Source: Anaerolineae bacterium (GTDB lineage: Bacteria; Chloroflexota; Anaerolineae; Anaerolineales; Villigracilaceae). From it: DNA of 10,501 nt. Below, one piece after another: positions 1 to 5,506 of the stretch (position 1 is its first letter; every line of letters starts with the position of its first letter). The notes under the pieces are model-generated. The model saw only the letters and a list, made by a program, of their open reading frames with translations. It made no database searches and was not told the origin of the DNA. The translations under genes and the position numbers were made by a program. The stretch spans positions 1-10,501 of the forward strand of contig JAFLCF010000156.1 in NCBI GenBank assembly GCA_017303735.1. Reading direction: 5' to 3'.

Positions 1-1
1 T

Positions 2-160
2 CACTCATCTAATCCGCCAGCATGGTTACCTAATCCAATTAGCCGCACAGGACAAGAAGTTGAAATGGCTATCAAATTACTTGAACAGAATGGTTATAGT
101 TGTGTCGAATATCCAGCGGCGGGAAGTTCCCGCATTGTTCGGGCAAACCGTATAAAATAA
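2..160 (+). CDS. C-terminal fragment of a cassette-encoded protein, unknown function
   Basis: The frame is open from the left edge of the window (first full codon at 2) to a TAA at 158-160, giving 52 residues with no stop. The visible part contains a likely amphipathic helix, EVEMAIKLLEQNGY, then a basic tail ending RANRIK. The stop lies 6 bases before the left box of the first attC, which is the usual tight spacing between a cassette ORF and its attC. That placement, more than the protein sequence, is the reason to believe it is real. The start is outside the window, and I do not recognise the family. Confidence 0.6.
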   Translation, partial: HSSNPPAWLPNPISRTGQEVEMAIKLLEQNGYSCVEYPAAGSSRIVRANRIK

Positions 161-166
161 GAACGC

Positions 167-296
167 GCCTAACAAAGCGTGCACCTGACGCTGGGGATTC
201 TGCGCACATCCCAGGCAATTTTCTACGCCTTATCATTTTTCTGGCTGGACGGCTTCGCCGTCCCCGCCCCAGCGCAGGTAACGCAAGCCGTTGGGC
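167..296 (+). repeat. attC recombination site 1
   Basis: The left simple-site box is GCCTAAC (167-173) and the right box is GTTGGGC (290-296). Between them the arms ACCTGACGCTGGGG (183-196) and CCCCAGCGCAGGT (267-279) pair over 13 bp, leaving A188 unpaired; such an extrahelical base on one arm is a hallmark of attC sites. An outer GCGT (177-180) / ACGC (281-284) pair and unpaired spacers complete the stem. The variable terminal part contains a perfect hairpin, GGACGGC-TTC-GCCGTCC (247-263). Total length is 130 bp, within the known range. The expected crossover is between G290 and T291. Confidence 0.85.
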
Positions 297-431
297 AGTT
301 CCTCGCGAAATTGGGTACTGAATTTCTAAGAAGGTTTCTCCAGTTGAGTTGCTATGTTTGAAGACCAACACGATTTTCTAACCTATAACGAGAAACAATT
401 ATCCCCTTACACAAATGGATAGAATATTTCT

Positions 432-857
432 GTGCATTCTGTCAGTTTTGAATTTGAAGAATTAAGATTTTCTGGTGAAAAATTATTATCCGAATTAAAT
501 ACAAAGTTTGAACAAAGCTTAGACTATAATGCTCAAACGGTAACATGGTTGGATGATTACATTTCTAAAATTCGAGATTCGTTACCAGAAGAACGTATTG
601 AGGAATTAGGACGCTCAATCGGTTATATTATCGGTCAGTCAATTATTGTCGAATATGGCGGGTCTTGGCAATTCAACCACGAGTTTAATCAATGGGTTGT
701 TAATATTGGAAAGCCTGTTGGTATAGCGAATCCAATAGGGAAAGCATCTAAGTATCTTGTTGATTACCTTGATAGCGTTGATAGTTTTTTTCAAGTTATA
801 AAAATGGTCAAAGAAAAAGGTGATTGGAACATTGGCAGAAAAGGCAATGAGTCTTAA
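432..857 (+). CDS. Integron cassette protein, 141 aa, unknown function
   Basis: A soluble, acidic protein with no signal peptide or membrane segment. The N-terminal 60 residues look helical (EELRFSGEKLLSEL, WLDDYISKI). A central segment around residues 60-100 has the pattern GxxxGxxIIxxYGGxW, then a W-V-V-x-I strand and NPIGKASKYL, and the protein ends in a helix with a short lysine-rich tail. The Gly-rich/YGG-W pattern reminds me of small single-domain DUF3806-like or immunity-type proteins, but I cannot name a family. The GTG at 432 is the first start after an in-frame TAG at 420-422, and it has no good ribosome-binding site. The same frame is open upstream of that TAG from an ATG at 354. 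The stop is 11 bases before attC 2, as expected for a cassette gene. Expression probably depends on upstream promoters. Confidence 0.65.
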   Translation: MHSVSFEFEELRFSGEKLLSELNTKFEQSLDYNAQTVTWLDDYISKIRDSLPEERIEELGRSIGYIIGQSIIVEYGGSWQFNHEFNQWVVNIGKPVGIANPIGKASKYLVDYLDSVDSFFQVIKMVKEKGDWNIGRKGNES

Positions 858-868
858 TCCAAAAAACT

Positions 869-967
869 GCCCAACAAAGCGTGCAGCAAGATACTACCTG
901 ACCATTTTTCTGGCTGGACGGCTTCGCCAAGTCCATGAGATGGGGCAGGTAACGCAAACCGTTAGGC
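869..967 (+). repeat. attC recombination site 2
   Basis: The left box is GCCCAAC (869-875) and the right box GTTAGGC (961-967). The inner arms TACCTGACC (895-903) and GGCAGGTA (944-951) pair with A901 unpaired, the same position as in attC 1. An outer GCGT (879-882) / ACGC (952-955) pair is also kept. The terminal region shares a block of about 25 bases with attC 1 (from CATTTTTCTGGCTGG on) and forms GGAC-GGC-TTC-GCC-AA-GTCC. Unlike attC 1, the left arm carries about 10-11 extra bases (around 883-894), making a one-sided bulge. The left box GCCCAAC pairs perfectly with GTTGGGC at 290-296, the other end of the same cassette. Confidence 0.85.
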
Positions 968-1093
968 ATCTGCCTTGCATAATTATGGTTCTCCTTTTCT
1001 TAATATTTTGGTTTCGTGAATAAGTTTATTTTCTGATAGTCGAGTCTATTTTTTTCAAGTAAGATTTGCTCAAATTCTGAGGAACAAATCGCT

Positions 1094-1447
1094 ATGATTC
1101 ACAAACTTGGTATATTTCTTCGTCCGCACAAAATAACAATTTTCATTTTCTTGGCGCTCATTCTTATAATGCCAGTTTTCTATATCTATTCTGAACCAGA
1201 ACGGACAAATTATCTTTTTGGAGAAAAACAGCATCGAATAATTAAAACAGTGTATGTCGGAAGCCTTCTGGACGAGTATCTTTTTCATACCGAAGGAAGT
1301 ATTGATATTTTTGTTGGCATCCTTGCGAGAGATTATTTCGATAACTATATTGGCTTTTTGCTTCTCGCCTTTTATTACATCATCGCATGTGGCTTGAATA
1401 GTTTTTTTCATAAAATACAAAACGCTTTGAGATTTAAAGAAGTTTGA
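1094..1447 (+). CDS. Integron cassette membrane protein, 117 aa, unknown function
   Basis: The protein has a short basic N-terminus (HKLGIFLRPHK), a hydrophobic segment at about residues 13-33, a polar middle of about 50 residues, and a second hydrophobic segment at about 83-104, then a basic C-terminal tail (HKIQNALRFKEV). The likely topology is both ends in the cytoplasm with the middle loop outside. The ATG has a GAGG at 1079-1082, 11 bases upstream, so the start is reasonable. It is the last gene of the array and lies about 110 bases before the broken attC 3. I do not recognise a family. The ORF on the opposite strand over the same bases is an antisense shadow lacking a coherent protein pattern. 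Confidence 0.65.
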   Translation: MIHKLGIFLRPHKITIFIFLALILIMPVFYIYSEPERTNYLFGEKQHRIIKTVYVGSLLDEYLFHTEGSIDIFVGILARDYFDNYIGFLLLAFYYIIACGLNSFFHKIQNALRFKEV

Positions 1448-1556
1448 AGCCGTCACTTATTGATACTTGCCAATGGTAAGAGTCTGTGAAATACTTTGTC
1501 AAGTTATTTTTCAGCGGCGTCTTGTTTCAGGTGGTGCGTCTCGCTCAAAAAAACCT

Positions 1557-1633
1557 GCCCAACAAATCGTGCAGCAAGATACTACCTGACCATTTTTCTG
1601 GCTGAACGGATTCGCCAAGTCCATGAGATGGGG
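1557..1633 (+). repeat. attC site 3, truncated (right arm missing)
   Basis: The left box GCCCAAC (1557-1563) is followed by a near copy of attC 2: same extra bases in the left arm, same ACTACCTGACC, same terminal region, and only a few substitutions (for example GGCTGAACGGATTCGCC where attC 2 has GGCTGGACGGCTTCGCC). Similarity stops abruptly at 1633 after GAGATGGGG. The CAGGTAACGC arm and the GTTRRRY box are absent, and none is found in the next 100 bases. The site therefore cannot form a normal paired recombination site. It marks the right boundary of the integron array. Confidence 0.75.
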
Positions 1634-1743
1634 TGGAAATCTTTATAATAAATTAGGAAGAAAACCTAAAATCGCTATCGTTTATACATAAAAATAACCT
1701 CACCTGCCTCTCATCTGCACATCAGAGAAAACGGTGAAATGGG

Positions 1744-1749
1744 TATAAT
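1744..1749 (+). promoter_or_regulatory. Promoter -10 box giving a near-leaderless mRNA for the six-gene operon
   Basis: A perfect TATAAT lies 6 bases before the ATG at 1756. Transcription normally begins about 7 bases after the -10 box, so the mRNA would start at or next to the start codon. There is no Shine-Dalgarno sequence before this ATG, which agrees. No good -35 box is visible at 16-18 bp upstream. The same decamer, GGGTATAATC, occurs before the hemolysin III gene at 9806-9815. Confidence 0.6.
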
Positions 1750-1755
1750 CCGCGC

Positions 1756-3033
1756 ATGATTGAACGCATCCTACGCGGGCTCGAGATCACGATCCTGCTA
1801 CTCCTCCTCGCCGGGCTCACCGGTTACAGCAACCCCTCCCTGACCAACCCCATCGAAAAGGTGCGCGCCTACACCCGCAGCATCGAGTTCGATTATGTCG
1901 AATGGATGGGCGCAGCCGCCGCCCTCAAATTGCGCAGTGCCTCCATATCCCTGCCGCAAACGATCAACCCAGAAGAACAGAAATTGATCGTAACCGAATA
2001 TTTCCTCGTCACCCAGGGCATTCTCCAAAAAGAATATCAACTCTCGCAACTCTACGCCGACCCTGCCATCACAGACAAAGAAAGCGCCTCACAATCACTT
2101 CGTGACGAACTTGCCACCCTCTACGCACGCCAAAAACAGATCGCACCCTTGGCAGAAGCCATCCTTCAAGAACAGGTCAGCCAGGTATTGGCAGAGATCA
2201 ACCTCACCGCAGGCGGTCAACCCGTGCCAAATGTTTGGTATCACTCCACTCCCCTGCCCATGGCGCTCATCGTCTCGCCGCGCGACCGCATCGAACAGAC
2301 CGCAAACATCTCCGTCAACACCGACCTGACCGTAGACGAACAAGTCGAACTCGAAGAGAATGTCGCTCAGGATTTGGATGTTTCTTCCCTTGTCGTGCAG
2401 ATCGGCGGCGTGGGCGTGTATCCCACCATGGTGGCACGCACCACCAATCAACCCTGGCTGTTGAGCACCATCGCCCACGAATGGATCCACAACTACCTCA
2501 CATTGCGTCCGCTCGGGCTTCTCTATGGAGGCGCCCCCGAACTACGCACCATGAACGAAACCACCGCATCGATCGCAGGGGATGAAATTGGAGCGCTGGT
2601 CATCGAAAAGTTTTACCCGGAATTAAAACCCGCCGCCTCTTTGCCTACATTCGAGCTGGTCACCCTTCCATTTGACCGACCCGACCCCGAAACATTCCCC
2701 CGCCCGCCCTTCGACTTCCGCGCGCAAATGCATGAGACCCGCATCCATGCCGATGCCTTGCTCGCCGAAGGAAAGATCGAAGAAGCCGAAGCCTACATGG
2801 AATCCCGCCGCCAAATATTTCTAAATAACGGCTATTTATTGCGCAAGATCAACCAAGCCTATTTCGCCTTCCACGGTGCCTATGCCGATGCGCCCGGCGG
2901 CGCAGCCGGAGAAGACCCCGTCGGTCCGGCTGTGCGTGAATTACGCGCACGAAGCGACTCGCTTGCAGATTTCGTCAACACCATGTCGTGGATGTGGAGC
3001 TTCGAACAATTACAGGAAACCCTCGCGAAATGA
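1756..3033 (+). CDS. Exported HEXXH zinc-metallopeptidase-like protein, 425 aa
   Basis: A hydrophobic segment at residues 10-22 with basic residues before it looks like a signal peptide or N-terminal anchor, so the protein probably acts outside the membrane. The motif HEWIH (residues 241-245) in TIAHEWIHNYL is a classic HEXXH zinc site. NETTAS follows, with E268 23 residues after the second His, resembling the NExxxD third-ligand motif of gluzincin (thermolysin-like) peptidases; E277 is an alternative. Residues 90-150 are helical. The C-terminal 110 residues are helical, with a EGKIEEAEAYMESRR stretch, and may be a protein-interaction part. Substrate unknown. It is the first gene of the operon and its TGA overlaps the ATG of the next gene by 4 bases. 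The start is fixed by the leaderless promoter. The peptidase call is family-pattern inference; I cannot name the family. Confidence 0.75.
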   Translation: MIERILRGLEITILLLLLAGLTGYSNPSLTNPIEKVRAYTRSIEFDYVEWMGAAAALKLRSASISLPQTINPEEQKLIVTEYFLVTQGILQKEYQLSQLYADPAITDKESASQSLRDELATLYARQKQIAPLAEAILQEQVSQVLAEINLTAGGQPVPNVWYHSTPLPMALIVSPRDRIEQTANISVNTDLTVDEQVELEENVAQDLDVSSLVVQIGGVGVYPTMVARTTNQPWLLSTIAHEWIHNYLTLRPLGLLYGGAPELRTMNETTASIAGDEIGALVIEKFYPELKPAASLPTFELVTLPFDRPDPETFPRPPFDFRAQMHETRIHADALLAEGKIEEAEAYMESRRQIFLNNGYLLRKINQAYFAFHGAYADAPGGAAGEDPVGPAVRELRARSDSLADFVNTMSWMWSFEQLQETLAK

Positions 3034-4274
3034 CCAGAAAATTAATATTTGCATTGCTCATACTTGCCAGCGCTTTTCTTTTATCTGCTTGTGCTGCACA
3101 ATCTGAAGAAGCCACTGCTACTCCATACATCGTCCCCAACCCGGTCATTGCCTCAACGGCAACACCTTATTTTTCCTGCACCATCATCAACGCCATCCCC
3201 ACTGCTCTGCCAGATTCACAATCGTTGGTGCCACCCGTCACCGAAGCGGATTTTGTGATCGGTCCTGCCGATGCGCCGGTGACCATTTTGGAATATTGCG
3301 ATTTTCAGTCGCAGGGCTGTCTCGTCATGGCGCAGACGGTGGCAGAGTTGATGCGGAATTTTGAAGGCAAGATCCGTTTCATCTTTCGTCCGCTGCCCTT
3401 GAGCAGTGTTCTCGATAAATCAGATGCCTCTGTGCTTGCGGCATTTGCGGCAAATGAACAGGGCAAGTTTTGGGAAATGTACGACCTGCTTTTTGTTCGA
3501 TACAACGAATGGGTCAATTTGAGTCCGGGTGCATTTAAAAGCTGGCTCACACGCGAAGTTCCCAGCGTAGGCATTGATGCGAGTCAACTCACAGCGGCGA
3601 TGAATGCCGAAGAAGCAACGAGCAGGCTCAAGTCGGCGCAGGAGGCGGTAACGCAGTTATCCATCCCGGCGGTGCCGATCGTACTCATCAACGGCGCGTT
3701 GCAACAATCCTATGTGTTGGATTATCGCAACATGAACGACACGGTTGGGTTGATCTTGCTGGGGCAAAAACAATTCACCGAATGCCCGCCCTTCACAGTG
3801 GATGCGTCGAAGCAATACATTGCAACCATCGAGACTGCAAAAGGAAACATCGTGATACAACTGTTCCCAGATAAAGCGCCGCTGGCTGTGAACTCTTTCG
3901 TGTTCCTTGCGCGGCAGGGTTGGTATAACGGAGTCACTTTTCATCGTGTGATCCCCGGCTTTGCGGCACAGGCAGGTGACCCCAGCGGAACCGGCAGAGG
4001 CAACCCGGGATATTTCTTCAATAATGAAAGCAATGAATTGATATTCAGCAAACCAGGCATGGTCGGCATGGCAAACTCGGGTCCAGATACGAACGGGAGT
4101 CAATTCTTTATCACCTTCGGTCCTGCTTCACATTTGAATGGCTACTACACCATTTTCGGACAGGTCATCAGCGGTTTGAATGTGGCTGAACAACTCACAC
4201 CGCGCGATCCATCTGTAGGCGGGTTCCTGCCTGCGGGTGACCAGATCTTGCAAGTGACGATTGAAGAGAAATAA
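3030..4274 (+). CDS. Lipoprotein fusing a DsbA-like thioredoxin domain to a cyclophilin PPIase
   Basis: The ATG at 3030 overlaps the previous stop (ATGA) and gives a signal peptide with lipobox LSAC (Cys21), so the 414-aa protein should be lipid-anchored outside the membrane. Residues about 72-240 are a DsbA/thioredoxin-like domain: GPADAPVTILEYCDFQ start, helical insert, cis-Pro motif AVP followed by LINGA. The usual CxxC after DFQ is altered: it reads C90-D-F-Q-S94-Q-G-C97, so the first active Cys is Ser and a Cys sits four residues earlier. Residues 263-414 are a cyclophilin-type peptidyl-prolyl isomerase with FHRVIPGF (R306), Q314, NGSQFF (Q358, F360) and LNGYYTIFG in the expected order. 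The His usual in the last motif is Tyr. The likely role is folding or isomerisation of exported proteins; the redox activity is uncertain. Confidence 0.85.
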   Translation: MTRKLIFALLILASAFLLSACAAQSEEATATPYIVPNPVIASTATPYFSCTIINAIPTALPDSQSLVPPVTEADFVIGPADAPVTILEYCDFQSQGCLVMAQTVAELMRNFEGKIRFIFRPLPLSSVLDKSDASVLAAFAANEQGKFWEMYDLLFVRYNEWVNLSPGAFKSWLTREVPSVGIDASQLTAAMNAEEATSRLKSAQEAVTQLSIPAVPIVLINGALQQSYVLDYRNMNDTVGLILLGQKQFTECPPFTVDASKQYIATIETAKGNIVIQLFPDKAPLAVNSFVFLARQGWYNGVTFHRVIPGFAAQAGDPSGTGRGNPGYFFNNESNELIFSKPGMVGMANSGPDTNGSQFFITFGPASHLNGYYTIFGQVISGLNVAEQLTPRDPSVGGFLPAGDQILQVTIEEK

Positions 4275-5506
4275 TGCAAACAAAACAAACACATTGGGCA
4301 TCTTTGCTTACGTTGATCGTGATCGCAACGAGCCTGTTCTTTCTTTTATTGCTTTCGGCTATGCTCGGGCTTACCTCGCTGGTAGATCTATTTGCTGAAA
4401 CGGGTGAAGGCGTTGACCCTGCATCAGGGATGATCAGTGCGGTTGCCTTTGGCTTTTTAGGGGTTATGTTATTGATCTGTGGCTGGCTCGTGCTGCAAAA
4501 AACGAGAGGGCTTGAAAGCGCCGACCTGCCGTTCAATTTTCCATTTGTGTCGTGGCTATGGGTTGTCATCCCTGCGGTGGTCTTTATCAGTATTCTGGTT
4601 GGCGGGTTGGTGACTCTGGCAGAATTGCCCTGGCTGAATTGGATCGTCCTGCCGTTCTTGACCGTATTGGTGATCGCATCGCCAATTTGGTTGGTCTTTG
4701 GCGCCGCTTCACGCGGCATTGAGTTGGGTCCGCGCTGGAGGTTCTTTTCGATCTTTGGCTTAAGCCTGACCGTTGCGCCGGTCTTGATGGTTGTGTTCGA
4801 GTTGGTGATGGTGGTTTTGATCATCCTTGTTGGGGCGGTTTATGTTTCATTCGCACAGCCAGAGTTGGTGCGCGAATTGGAAGCCATGATGCTCAGCTTC
4901 AATGAGAATATGAGTCAGGAAGCTCTGCTTGCCATGCTCGCGCCGTATTTGCGGAATCCGGTTCTGATCGCTACTGGCATTGGCTACATTGCCATTATCG
5001 TTCCGCTAATCGAGGAAATGCTCAAGCCTCTGGCAGTTTGGTTGTTTGCGCGCAAAATAGAATCGCCAGCTCAGGGCTTTGCACTCGGAGTATTAAGCGG
5101 AGCCGCATTCGCTTTGTTCGAAAGCTTGAACGCCAGCGCCGACGGTTCCATGACCTGGGCTGTGATCGTCACTGCCCGCACAGGCACAAGCCTACTGCAT
5201 ATGATGACATCCGGCTTGGTCGGCTGGGGCATCGCCTCCGCGTTTGGAGAACGGCGCATTGGTCGTTTCTTTGCAGCCTATGCATTGGCGGTTCTCATTC
5301 ATGGCATTTGGAATGCCGCCGCCGCTGGGACGGGCATTGCCGCCATCGGTGAGATGATCGGCAGACCCGAATGGGTGTTTACCGTAGCACCTGCCCTCGT
5401 CTGCGGGTTGATAACCCTCGCGATTGGGATTTGCGCCGTGCTGATCGCATCCAACCGAAAATTGCGGGCACAACCTGCTGAAGTAAAGGTAGAATCACCG
5501 GCATGA
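4274..5506 (+). CDS. PrsW-family intramembrane protease, 410 aa
   Basis: A polytopic membrane protein with about nine or more hydrophobic segments. The C-terminal half carries the PrsW signature in order: EEMLKP (E247, E248, K251), FESLN (E283, N286), TSLLHMMTSG (H309) and LIHGIWNA (H343). In Bacillus subtilis PrsW cuts the anti-sigma factor RsiW within the envelope to release a stress sigma factor; the target here is unknown and no sigma/anti-sigma pair is in the window. The N-terminal 130 residues add extra membrane segments. The ATG shares one base with the TAA of the preceding lipoprotein gene, so the two are translationally coupled. Family assignment is strong; substrate is not predicted. 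Confidence 0.85.
   Translation: MQTKQTHWASLLTLIVIATSLFFLLLLSAMLGLTSLVDLFAETGEGVDPASGMISAVAFGFLGVMLLICGWLVLQKTRGLESADLPFNFPFVSWLWVVIPAVVFISILVGGLVTLAELPWLNWIVLPFLTVLVIASPIWLVFGAASRGIELGPRWRFFSIFGLSLTVAPVLMVVFELVMVVLIILVGAVYVSFAQPELVRELEAMMLSFNENMSQEALLAMLAPYLRNPVLIATGIGYIAIIVPLIEEMLKPLAVWLFARKIESPAQGFALGVLSGAAFALFESLNASADGSMTWAVIVTARTGTSLLHMMTSGLVGWGIASAFGERRIGRFFAAYALAVLIHGIWNAAAAGTGIAAIGEMIGRPEWVFTVAPALVCGLITLAIGICAVLIASNRKLRAQPAEVKVESPA
5490..5495 (+). promoter_or_regulatory. Possible internal near-leaderless promoter before trmI
   Basis: GGTAGAAT ends 7 bases before the ATG at 5503, the same geometry as the TATAAT before the first gene of the operon. It could give the methylase and the two genes after it their own leaderless transcript. 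No -35 box stands out, and the box falls inside the end of the PrsW coding sequence, so it may be chance. Confidence 0.3.

Larger units (their letters stand above)
1..1633 (+). mobile_element. Integron gene-cassette array (distal end), three attC sites, no integrase
   Basis: Three related imperfect palindromes with RYYYAAC at the left end (and GTTRRRY at the right end of the two complete ones) each follow a small rightward ORF. This gene-then-attC order is the layout of integron cassettes. With cleavage at G^TT, cassette 2 spans 291-961 and cassette 3 begins at 962. The stretch is AT-richer than the operon that follows, and none of its genes is a familiar housekeeping gene. No tyrosine-recombinase ORF is visible, so this is either the far end of a chromosomal integron whose integrase lies to the left, or an integrase-less attC cluster (CALIN). 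The array stops at 1633, where the third attC loses its right half. Confidence 0.8.
1448..1755. other. Gene-free stretch joining cassette array to core operon
   Basis: These 308 bases hold no convincing ORF. They contain the truncated attC 3 (1557-1633) and the promoter of the following operon (1744-1749). The parts at 1448-1556 and 1634-1740 are AT-rich and show no hairpin terminator, tRNA or insertion-sequence end that I can see. An imperfect palindrome, ATTAGGAAGAAAACCTAAAAT (about 1651-1671), is short and of uncertain meaning. Confidence 0.5.

Noticed and set aside
72..371. 99-aa ORF on the minus strand across attC 1, and plus-strand ORFs at 100-321 and 179-361
   Set aside because: They run through the attC palindrome and its hairpins and have arginine/proline-rich shadow composition; the attC plus the small rightward ORF explain the region better.
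820..1023. 67-aa plus-strand ORF spanning attC 2
   Set aside because: It encodes the attC site itself (FLAGRLRQVHEMGQ comes from the repeat) and overlaps the cassette gene end; the same translated block recurs in attC 1.
985..1023. 12-residue hydrophobic peptide MVLLFLIFWFRE at the start of cassette 3
   Set aside because: Too short, no ribosome-binding site, and AT-rich DNA gives such peptides by chance.
1070..1456. 128-aa minus-strand ORF antisense to the cassette 3 membrane protein gene
   Set aside because: The plus-strand frame has a ribosome-binding site, membrane topology and the orientation of the array; the antisense frame shows no pattern.
167..1633. The three repeated palindromes as a CRISPR array or as insertion-sequence ends
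   Set aside because: Spacing is about 600-700 bases with genes between, no regular spacers, no transposase, and the end boxes fit attC; the CRISPR and IS explanations do not.
2988..3029. Earlier ATG at 2988 for the DsbA-cyclophilin gene
   Set aside because: It would put 14 residues before the signal peptide and overlap the previous gene by 46 bases; ATG 3030 gives a clean lipoprotein signal and an ATGA overlap.
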